Shown here: one piece after another, positions 1 to 5,367 of the stretch
Position numbering within the stretch: position 1 is the first letter of the stretch
Layout: the number at the start of each line of letters is the position of its first letter
NCBI GenBank assembly: GCA_946482295.1
Contig: CAMLRB010000232.1
Coordinates: forward strand, 1 to 5,367
Reading direction: 5' to 3'
DNA from: an uncultured Bacteriovorax sp.
Lineage (GTDB): Bacteria; Bdellovibrionota; Bacteriovoracia; Bacteriovoracales; Bacteriovoracaceae
DNA length: 5,367 nt
Notes under the pieces: model-generated
What the model was told of the DNA's origin: nothing
Database searches by the model: none
The model's input: only the letters and a program-made list of their open reading frames with translations
Position numbers and translations under genes: made by a program

Positions 1-717
1 ACACTTTCAAATCCTCAAGTCAGTGTTGAAGAAAAAGTGGACATGGCCGAGGGAGCTGCGAGTTCAGCGATTGAAAGAATGCAGAAAGATCCTGGCAGTG
101 AAGCGGCTTATCGTATGACTGAAAAAGCGGCGAAAAGTTTACGTCAGGTTATTAAGAATAATCCTGATGCTCTTAAGAAAATTTTCGGTAAAAAAGTTGA
201 TAAAAACGAAGAAATTATCAAACATTCTCTCAACGTGTGTGCGCTTGCTTGCAAACTGGCCGAAGCAAAACGATGTACAGAAGATATGCTGGATGATTTA
301 GGTACTGCAGCTCTCATCCATGACATCGGTATCATCAACATGAATAAGAACGACATTCAGCTTTTTTATAAGCCGAAAAAGTTTTTAGGTCATGAAGATA
401 AACGCGTTTATTACATGCACGTAAAAGATGCTGCGACACTCTTAAAAGACAAGGTTCACGTCACTCCAAGTATCATGGAATTGATTAATAACCATGAAGA
501 AGTTTTGAGTGGTTTAGGGCCGAATAAAAAGAAAAAACTCACTGTCCTAGAAGAAATCTTATCCCTCGTGAATAACTATGATAAGCGCACGATTACGAAT
601 AAGACGACGCCTACTCAGACAATTAAAGACATGATGATTGATGAGTTAGGAAATTACAGTCTAGACCTTCTCAATGACTTTAAAAAAGTTCTGCAAAAAG
701 AAGGTATGTTAACTTAA
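1..717 (+). CDS. Degenerate HD-GYP-like domain protein, 5'-partial
   Basis: The reading frame is open from base 1 to the TAA at 715-717, so the gene begins upstream of the window. The GTG at 37 is in frame but is probably an internal valine. After a charged helical stretch (bases 1-205) comes an HD-type metal phosphohydrolase fold. A Glu (211) and His (223) four residues apart, the HD pair (319-324), a lone His (418-420) and an NHEE motif (490-501) follow the order of the HD-GYP family, whose active members hydrolyse cyclic di-GMP. The family hallmarks are eroded: HDIGK reads HDIGI, the HH pair reads NH, the GYP loop reads SGLGP, and the late metal-binding Asp appears as Asn (571). The segment ILSLVNNYD aligns with the usual IIAVADVYD. 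It may therefore be inactive, a sensor, or act on another substrate. Any N-terminal receiver or sensory domain is outside the window. The fold call is fairly firm; the function is not. Confidence 0.8.
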   Translation, partial: TLSNPQVSVEEKVDMAEGAASSAIERMQKDPGSEAAYRMTEKAAKSLRQVIKNNPDALKKIFGKKVDKNEEIIKHSLNVCALACKLAEAKRCTEDMLDDLGTAALIHDIGIINMNKNDIQLFYKPKKFLGHEDKRVYYMHVKDAATLLKDKVHVTPSIMELINNHEEVLSGLGPNKKKKLTVLEEILSLVNNYDKRTITNKTTPTQTIKDMMIDELGNYSLDLLNDFKKVLQKEGMLT

Positions 718-720
718 ATC

Positions 721-3420
721 TTAAAAAATGAGCCGGAGTGAATCAAGCATCACTTCGGCCTCATCAAAACACTTCGACAATGTTTCAATTTGTTTAGCGA
801 TCGATTCAATCTCTTCTGATCTTACAACCGGATTCACCGCTTTTAATTTTTCAAGTCGCTCTTTTTCAGTATTGAGATGATTGAGCATATCTTTTTTATA
901 CTGACTCTTCATCTTCTGCGATTCAACCAGAGCAATATCATGAGCTGTCTTGATGACTTTTTGGACGGCCGCTTTAGGAAGCGATTTGGCCTTTTTAATC
1001 ATCTCTGGATCAGCAGCGGTAATCTTTTCATCAATATCTTCTTTTTGGAATTTTAAAGAGAAATCTTCCCCTGCACTGTCCACGAGAACGCGGATGGGAG
1101 TCGGTGGAAAAAATCTTTCCGGGCTCATTGACTTAGGAGCTACAACTTGTAGTTTAAAGAATGTTTCGACAAATGTTTTTGTGCTTCCCGATTTTTTTCG
1201 AACCATAATGGCCGCATTTCCGAAACTGTTTGAAAGAATGAGATCCATCACTCCAACAACCATTGGATGATCCCAAGTAAGGAATTCAACATCCTCGCGC
1301 TTCAGTGCCACTTTACGATCGAATGTGATACGAAGACCTTCACTCTCCAGTCCCGGAAAGTGAGGAACATACATATTGTCACTTGGACGAATATAAAAAA
1401 CACTCTCATCCAGATCTTCAATATCGACACCGAGTTCTTGAAAAACTTCGTTCATATAATGAACGAGAGTCGCTTCTTCATCGAAGGCCTTGATCCCATT
1501 GATAATTTGCAGGGCCTTGTCTTCTTTAAATGAATTCAACTCGACAAGAATGTCTCGTCCCTCTTCCATTTTTTTCGTAATGACTTCAAATTCATTTTTA
1601 GTCGTGATCAAAAAATCTTGAAAGACAGTATTTTCGGGCATGCAGAGCTGTGGTTTTTTCAAATATTCATCTAATAGCGACTGGAGTGAAAGGTGAACAA
1701 CACTCGCCCCTTTTGCCGACTGACAAAAAGCATTTAAACCACGGTGAAACCATGAAAAGAGAATTTCATCGTAAGAATTTTTAACATAAGGAACATGAAT
1801 GTTGATGTCGCTATTTTGTCCGATTCGATCAAGACGTCCGATACGTTGCTCGAGAAGATCTGGATAGAGAGGTAAATCAAAAAGAACAAGATGATGAGCA
1901 AATTCAAAGTTGCGACCTTCACTTCCAATTTCCGTACACAGAAGAATTTCTGCTCCGTTATCTTCAGCAAAATAAGCGGCCTGACGGTCGCGGGCAATAA
2001 ATGAAAGTCCCGAATGAAAAACGCCGATATTGAGTCCCGCGATGCGATCCTTAAGCAGTTTTTCCAGACAAAGCACTTTAGTTTTGGATTTTGTAATAAG
2101 AAGAATTTTTTGACGACGATTTTTCATCAAAAATTCTGTTAACCAATCGAGCTTCAAATCAAATGAAGGACCAATCGTCTCCTCATCTTCTAACGAAAGT
2201 AAATGCGTAGCTTTACTTTCTAAAGCATAAGGATGCAACACGCGTTTTGGAAAAAATGAAAAGTGTTTCCCCATTCTCTCACGAGTATTTCTAAAAAAGA
2301 TTCTTCCCGGGCCGTGTAGATCCTGAAGTTCAGCTAATTTTTTATCGTTGGCTTCACTTGCATAACGTTGAAGTTCTCTTGCCTGTCCGGCGACTTTTTC
2401 GTACTCACTCATTTCTTTTAAAAATTGGTGGTAGTCATAAAAACGATCCGGATCGAGAAGTTTTAGACGAGCAAAGTGTCCTTCCATTCCCAGCTGTTCA
2501 GGTGTCGCCGTCAATAGCAACAAACCTTTTGTAGTTTTTGCGATATCTTCGACGATTTTATATTCAATAGAAGCTTTATCTATGTTCCATTTTAACTGGT
2601 GAGCTTCATCCACAACCATAATATCCCAACTCGCTTCGCTCATCAGTCTGCGCGCCATCTCTGCGCCTTTTAAAAGACCAATATTCACAATGACGAGATC
2701 ATTTTCAGTGAAAGGATTTGAATTCGGTTCGAGGTGAGTTTCTTGGTTCATTGTCGCAAATGACAAATTAAATTTGCGAAGCATTTCAATGAACCATTGA
2801 TACACTAGCGAATCAGGAACGACGATGAGAGCGCGCTTTACTCTTTCACTAAGAATTAAATGGTGAAGCGCAAGCCCCGCCTCAATTGTTTTTCCCAAAC
2901 CTACTTCATCAGCAAGAAGAACGCGAGGAATAGGACGATCTGCAATCTGGTGGGCCACATAAAACTGGTGCGGAATAAGATTCATGCGTCCGCCAATAAA
3001 TCCGCGGGCCGATGATTGCGTCAGTCTATTTTTATGGGTGAGGGTTTTATAACGAAGATTAAAAAGGGCCGGTGAATCAACCGTGCCATTGAAAATTCTT
3101 TCCTGAGGTTTACTGAAACTCAGCGAATCTGAAAGATCTCTTTCATCGTAAGCATGTCCCTGACTGAGATAGGCCACAAGTCCTTCATGATCGATGATTG
3201 ATTCAACTGGATGGCGCTCACCTGTTCTCAAAGTAATTTCATCACCAACAGAAAAAATCACGCGCTTAATAGGTGCGCCTTTAGATCCGTATGTCCGCTC
3301 TGCTTTGGCAGCTGGAAAAGTAATTTTGATTGTTTTAGCTTCGACGTGTGCGAGAATGCCAAGACCTAATTCTGGTTCGGTCTCGCTCATATAGCGTTGT
3401 CCGGGTTTCAATGAACTCAC
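721..3420 (-). CDS. rapA: RNA polymerase-associated Swi2/Snf2 ATPase RapA (HepA)
   Basis: RapA binds RNA polymerase and uses ATP to release stalled or post-termination enzyme for reuse. The 899-residue protein matches the family along its whole length; E. coli RapA has 968. Residues about 5-85 are the N-terminal Tudor-like region, with GQRYMSETEPELGLG close to the E. coli GQRWISDTESELGLG. The SNF2 core has Walker A ADEVGLGKT (170-178, Lys177), the DEAH box (271-274), TATPEQ (304-309) followed by the RapA-typical GMEGHFARLKLLDPDRF, then GSEGRNFEFA (499-508) and EQRIGRLDRIGQ (524-535, arginine fingers). The C-terminal part keeps GRDILVELNS (621-630) and FPPTPIRVLVD (771-781) and ends in a charged, helix-prone region. 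The start is GTG at 3420, chosen because the E. coli-like N-terminus begins there and AAGGA lies 6 nt upstream. All ATPase motifs look intact. It is the last gene of a three-gene minus-strand cluster. Identity is near certain. Confidence 0.97.
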   Translation of the reverse strand: MSSLKPGQRYMSETEPELGLGILAHVEAKTIKITFPAAKAERTYGSKGAPIKRVIFSVGDEITLRTGERHPVESIIDHEGLVAYLSQGHAYDERDLSDSLSFSKPQERIFNGTVDSPALFNLRYKTLTHKNRLTQSSARGFIGGRMNLIPHQFYVAHQIADRPIPRVLLADEVGLGKTIEAGLALHHLILSERVKRALIVVPDSLVYQWFIEMLRKFNLSFATMNQETHLEPNSNPFTENDLVIVNIGLLKGAEMARRLMSEASWDIMVVDEAHQLKWNIDKASIEYKIVEDIAKTTKGLLLLTATPEQLGMEGHFARLKLLDPDRFYDYHQFLKEMSEYEKVAGQARELQRYASEANDKKLAELQDLHGPGRIFFRNTRERMGKHFSFFPKRVLHPYALESKATHLLSLEDEETIGPSFDLKLDWLTEFLMKNRRQKILLITKSKTKVLCLEKLLKDRIAGLNIGVFHSGLSFIARDRQAAYFAEDNGAEILLCTEIGSEGRNFEFAHHLVLFDLPLYPDLLEQRIGRLDRIGQNSDINIHVPYVKNSYDEILFSWFHRGLNAFCQSAKGASVVHLSLQSLLDEYLKKPQLCMPENTVFQDFLITTKNEFEVITKKMEEGRDILVELNSFKEDKALQIINGIKAFDEEATLVHYMNEVFQELGVDIEDLDESVFYIRPSDNMYVPHFPGLESEGLRITFDRKVALKREDVEFLTWDHPMVVGVMDLILSNSFGNAAIMVRKKSGSTKTFVETFFKLQVVAPKSMSPERFFPPTPIRVLVDSAGEDFSLKFQKEDIDEKITAADPEMIKKAKSLPKAAVQKVIKTAHDIALVESQKMKSQYKKDMLNHLNTEKERLEKLKAVNPVVRSEEIESIAKQIETLSKCFDEAEVMLDSLRLIF
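723..763 (-). terminator. Intrinsic terminator of rapA, inside its last codons
   Basis: Read on the minus strand, TGA (763-761), a bulged G, GCCG (759-756), an A/C mismatch and AGTGA (754-750) pair across an 8-nt loop with TCACT (741-737), CGGC (735-732) and TCA (731-729). Six T residues (728-723) follow directly. Hairpin plus T-tract is the form of a Rho-independent terminator. It lies wholly within the end of rapA: the T-tract encodes the final Ile-Phe and runs into the TAA stop. On the plus strand the same stem has no T-tract after it, so it should mainly serve rapA and not the HD gene. Confidence 0.65.
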
Positions 3421-3426
3421 GGTTTT

Positions 3427-3431
3427 TCCTT
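3427..3431 (-). promoter_or_regulatory. Ribosome binding site of rapA
   Basis: The minus strand reads AAGGA, then 6 nt, then GTG at 3420-3418. This supports the rare GTG start over the ATG ten codons further in (Met11), which would remove the conserved GQRY segment. Confidence 0.75.
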
Positions 3432-3450
3432 AGTGAAGTGTGATGATTGA

Positions 3451-3591
3451 TTAGTAGTGCATATTAACCGCGGCCAGGATGAGCGATATCACGACAAGGG
3501 CCAAGAGAAAATAGATTCTCTTTTTACCAAGCTCAATATCTGCCTGTGACAAGTGCGATTTTAAAGCTTTTTGCTTTTGCTTGCGGGCCAT
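3451..3591 (-). CDS. Small single-pass membrane protein, 46 aa
   Basis: A short frame runs from ATG (3591-3589) to TAA (3453-3451). The product starts with a basic stretch (MARKQKQKALKS), continues through a short polar helix to GKKR (22-25), and then has a hydrophobic run of about 17 residues (26-42, IYFLLALVVISLILAAV) before the end NMHY. This is the pattern of one inner-membrane helix with the basic N-terminus in the cytoplasm. GGAG lies 8 nt before the ATG, inside the last codons of the upstream gene. The gene starts 3 nt after that gene's stop and ends 30 nt before rapA, so all three are probably on one transcript. I recognise no family and assign no function. It is credible because of the ribosome site, the tight spacing and the clean membrane segment, but short frames always carry doubt. 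Confidence 0.7.
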   Translation of the reverse strand: MARKQKQKALKSHLSQADIELGKKRIYFLLALVVISLILAAVNMHY

Positions 3592-3594
3592 GAG

Positions 3595-3861
3595 TTAAAC
3601 TCCAAAGATGTCTTTGAAAAAATCTGAAATGCCGTTTGTTGATTTAATTTTATACAAATCAAAGGCATATGAGGCGTCTGGGGAAAAATTTTCTGCGTCG
3701 GCGAACGGACAGTCTTCAGTCTCTGTTTCGATGTTTGACTCTCCCTTTAGCCTTGAGACCATTTCATTGTTCTCACGCACGCGGGCACGAGCTCGCTCAA
3801 CGGCAATTCTAGCGGTTTCATATTTAGGTATGTAATTTTCGTGACTCAATTCTTTATCCAT
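3595..3861 (-). CDS. Small hypothetical protein, about 88 aa
   Basis: The frame ends with TAA at 3597-3595. From ATG 3861 the product has 88 residues; a TTG at 3882 would add seven (TTG GGC GGG TAT TTT AGA GGA). The first half is likely one long basic helix (YETARIAVERARARVRENN, then MVSRLKG). The second half is acidic, with TETEDCPFADAENF, and ends in an aromatic segment, ISDFFKDIFGV. No signal peptide, membrane helix or known motif is visible, and I recognise no family. There is a single cysteine. The start is uncertain: AGAGGA abuts the ATG with no spacer, too close for a normal ribosome site, and the TTG has no clear site either. It leads the cluster with the 46-aa membrane protein and rapA. 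Opposite-strand frames here look like shadows. Confidence 0.65.
   Translation of the reverse strand: MDKELSHENYIPKYETARIAVERARARVRENNEMVSRLKGESNIETETEDCPFADAENFSPDASYAFDLYKIKSTNGISDFFKDIFGV
3600..3603 (-). promoter_or_regulatory. Ribosome binding site of the 46-aa membrane protein
   Basis: GGAG on the minus strand, 8 nt from the ATG, formed by the penultimate Gly-Val codons of the preceding gene (TTT GGA GTT TAA). The overlap suggests coupled translation of the two small genes. Confidence 0.65.
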
Positions 3862-3867
3862 TCCTCT

Positions 3868-3896
3868 AAAATACCCGCCCAAAACAGGCCAGTACA
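3868..3896 (-). promoter_or_regulatory. Candidate promoter of the rapA cluster
   Basis: On the minus strand TGTACT (3896-3891) and TATTTT (3873-3868) are 17 nt apart, a weak -35 and a fair -10. The normal start point for such a -10 would fall on the A of the ATG at 3861, which would give a leaderless message. The -35 matches only half of the consensus, so this is tentative. Confidence 0.25.
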
Positions 3897-3937
3897 GCCT
3901 TAATTTTTTCTCACTGCACCGAACTCACGAAAAACCA

Positions 3938-3979
3938 CTGACTTTTCCTTGATTTCAGTCTAAAAAGAAGCAACAAAAT
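3938..3979 (+). promoter_or_regulatory. Candidate promoter region of the ABC-F gene
   Basis: Two weak sigma-70-like pairs can be read on the plus strand. One is CTGACT (3938-3943) with TAAAAA (3961-3966), spacer 17. The other is TTGATT (3949-3954) with CAAAAT (3974-3979), spacer 19. Each half matches four of six consensus bases. The better-looking TATAAG at 3983-3988 overlaps the ribosome site and is too close to the start codon for a leadered message. A promoter is expected in this 114-135 bp divergent gap, but its exact place is not clear. Confidence 0.25.
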
Positions 3980-3985
3980 TGCTAT

Positions 3986-3990
3986 AAGGA
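3986..3990 (+). promoter_or_regulatory. Ribosome binding site of the ABC-F gene
   Basis: AAGGA followed by 6 nt and then ATG at 3997. The spacing is ideal and fixes the start of the ABC-F protein. Confidence 0.8.
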
Positions 3991-3996
3991 ATACAA

Positions 3997-5367
3997 ATGA
4001 TCATTTGCCAAAATGTTGGTCTTAGATACGGTGCACGTAAACTCTTCGATGAAGTTGATATCAAGTTTTCTCCGGGAAATTGTTATGGACTCATTGGAGC
4101 TAACGGAGCAGGAAAATCGACGTTTCTTAAAATTCTCTCGGGAGAAATTCCAAGTTCAACAGGAAATGTCTTTATCACTCCAGGACAGCGACTTTCTGTT
4201 TTAAAGCAGGACCACTTTTTATTCGACGAAGTTGAGGTTTTAAAAACCGTTATCATGGGAAATAAAAAACTCGTCGACATCATGGAAGAAAAAGATGCGC
4301 TTTATGCAAAAGAAGATTTTTCTGATGCTGATGGCGTTCGCGCTGCTGAACTCGAAGCGGCCTTCGGTGAAATGAACGGATGGGAAGCAGAATCAGAAGC
4401 GGCCACAATGCTCTCTGGTCTAGGGATTAAAGAAGAATTACTTTCGAAAAAAATGCGTGAACTAAATGGTGGAGAGAAAGTAAAAGTTCTTCTCGCTCAG
4501 GCCCTCTTTGGTAAACCAGATATTCTTCTTCTCGATGAGCCTACCAACCACTTGGATATGAAAGCAATTCATTGGTTAGAAAACTTCCTCGCGCAATTTG
4601 AAAACACTGTTATCGTTGTTTCCCACGACCGTCACTTCTTGAATAAAGTTTGTACTCACATGGCCGACATCGATTTTGGAAAAATTAAAATTTACACAGG
4701 TAACTATGATTTCTGGTACCAGTCATCTCAGCTTGCCGTGACGTTGAAATCGAATCAAAACAAAAAGACTGAAGAGAAAATTAAAGAACTCAAAGAGTTC
4801 ATCGCACGATTCTCTGCTAACGCTTCTAAATCAAAACAGGCCACTTCCCGTCAGAAGATGCTTGAAAAAATCACGCTCGAAGATATTCAGCCTTCAACAA
4901 GAAAATATCCATACGTTCACTTCAAAGCGAAGAAAGAACTTGGTAAGGATGTTCTTAACGTTGAAAAACTTACTAAAACTGTGGATGGAAAAGTACTGTT
5001 TAAAAACATCTCTTTCCAAGTTCGCAAGACCGATAAAATCGTTCTTCTTGGAAGCGATCAACAATGTTCGGCCCTCATGGATGTCCTTGCTGGAACTGCA
5101 ACACCTGACTCGGGAACCATCACTTGGGGTGTAACGATTCAACGTTCATACTTCCCTGCCGACAACACTTCATATTTCTCAGATGGCCGCTACAATCTTG
5201 TCGACTGGCTAAGAGATTACTCAGAAGACAAAGATGAATCTTTCGTCCGTGGCTTCTTAGGACGCATGCTTTTTACTGGGGAAGAATCACAGAAAAAAAC
5301 AAACGTTCTTTCGGGTGGTGAAAAAGTTCGTATGATGCTTTCAAAGATGATTCTTGAAGCACCAAAC
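3997..5367 (+). CDS. ybiT: ABC-F ATPase, YbiT type, 3'-partial
   Basis: ABC-F proteins are soluble twin-ATPase factors that bind the ribosomal E site and act on stalled or initiating ribosomes; they do not transport. The 457 residues present match E. coli YbiT (about 530) from the first codon. NBD1 has Walker A GANGAGKST (34-42), an arm segment around 80-140, signature LNGGEK (156-161), Walker B LLLDEPTNHLD (Asp180, Glu181) and the switch SHDRHF (His210). The linker near 245-290 holds RFSANASKSKQATSR, the family's tRNA-contacting region. NBD2 has a broken Walker A: GSDQQCSA (352-359) stands where GTNGVGKS is expected, so the catalytic lysine is Ser358. Its signature LSGGEKVR (438-445) is intact. 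The window ends before Walker B of NBD2; roughly 70 residues are missing. The gene is divergent from the rapA cluster. Family call very firm; strict orthology to ybiT is likely but not proven. Confidence 0.93.
   Translation, partial: MIICQNVGLRYGARKLFDEVDIKFSPGNCYGLIGANGAGKSTFLKILSGEIPSSTGNVFITPGQRLSVLKQDHFLFDEVEVLKTVIMGNKKLVDIMEEKDALYAKEDFSDADGVRAAELEAAFGEMNGWEAESEAATMLSGLGIKEELLSKKMRELNGGEKVKVLLAQALFGKPDILLLDEPTNHLDMKAIHWLENFLAQFENTVIVVSHDRHFLNKVCTHMADIDFGKIKIYTGNYDFWYQSSQLAVTLKSNQNKKTEEKIKELKEFIARFSANASKSKQATSRQKMLEKITLEDIQPSTRKYPYVHFKAKKELGKDVLNVEKLTKTVDGKVLFKNISFQVRKTDKIVLLGSDQQCSALMDVLAGTATPDSGTITWGVTIQRSYFPADNTSYFSDGRYNLVDWLRDYSEDKDESFVRGFLGRMLFTGEESQKKTNVLSGGEKVRMMLSKMILEAPN

Noticed and set aside
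37..39. GTG as the true start of the HD-domain gene
   Set aside because: The same frame is open from base 1, there is no good ribosome site before the GTG, and HD-GYP-type proteins usually carry an N-terminal domain. An internal valine in a gene cut by the window edge is more likely.
950..1533. Plus-strand open frames opposite rapA
   Set aside because: They lie wholly antisense to a gene with unambiguous family motifs and show no recognisable protein features of their own.
3608..3835. Plus-strand frame opposite the 88-aa hypothetical gene
   Set aside because: The minus-strand frame has the operon spacing and hosts the ribosome site of the next gene. The plus-strand frame has no clear ribosome site and a serine-rich, low-information product.
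3969..3983. Small inverted repeat AGCAA-CAAAA-TTGCT before the ABC-F gene, as a possible operator
   Set aside because: The arms are only 5 bp in an AT-rich gap and the pattern is not repeated nearby, so chance is a sufficient explanation.
5041..5076. A frameshift as the cause of the missing NBD2 Walker A
   Set aside because: The reading frame stays in register with YbiT on both sides (TVDGKVLFKNISF before, TPDSGTITWG after) with no length change, so the motif is substituted and not shifted.
4862..5142. Open frames in other phases within the ABC-F gene
   Set aside because: They overlap a continuous, well-conserved ABC-F reading frame and are its shadows.

Overview
This window looks like ordinary chromosomal DNA from an AT-leaning Gram-negative bacterium. 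The protein flavour fits a predatory or delta-like lineage such as Bdellovibrionota/Bacteriovoracales: a full-length RapA, an HD-GYP-like protein with a degraded active site, and a YbiT-type ABC-F protein. That lineage is an inference from general resemblance, not a proven assignment. No mobile element, CRISPR array, tRNA or rRNA gene was seen.

Layout. (1) Bases 1-717, plus strand: the 3' part of a gene for a degenerate HD-GYP-like domain protein; its frame is open to the left edge, so its N-terminus lies outside. (2) Bases 721-3861, minus strand: a compact three-gene cluster read right to left. It holds a small soluble hypothetical protein (about 88 aa), a 46-aa single-pass membrane protein, and rapA, the Swi2/Snf2 ATPase that recycles RNA polymerase (899 aa). 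The gaps are 3 and 30 nt, so co-transcription is likely. RapA ends in an intrinsic terminator that overlaps its own last codons, only 3 bp from the end of the convergent HD gene. (3) Bases 3862-3996: the divergent control region between the rapA cluster and the next gene. (4) Bases 3997-5367, plus strand: an ABC-F translation factor of the YbiT type, cut by the right edge after about 457 residues.

How the genes relate. RapA acts on RNA polymerase and ABC-F proteins act on the ribosome, so the centre and right of the window concern basic gene expression. The HD-GYP-like protein belongs to a signalling fold (cyclic di-nucleotide hydrolysis or binding), but several of its metal-ligand positions are changed. 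There is no strong sign of a new multi-gene system. The points most worth a second look are the one-sided loss of an ATP site in the ABC-F protein, the altered catalytic site of the HD protein, the two unrecognised small genes ahead of rapA, and the terminator built into the rapA reading frame.
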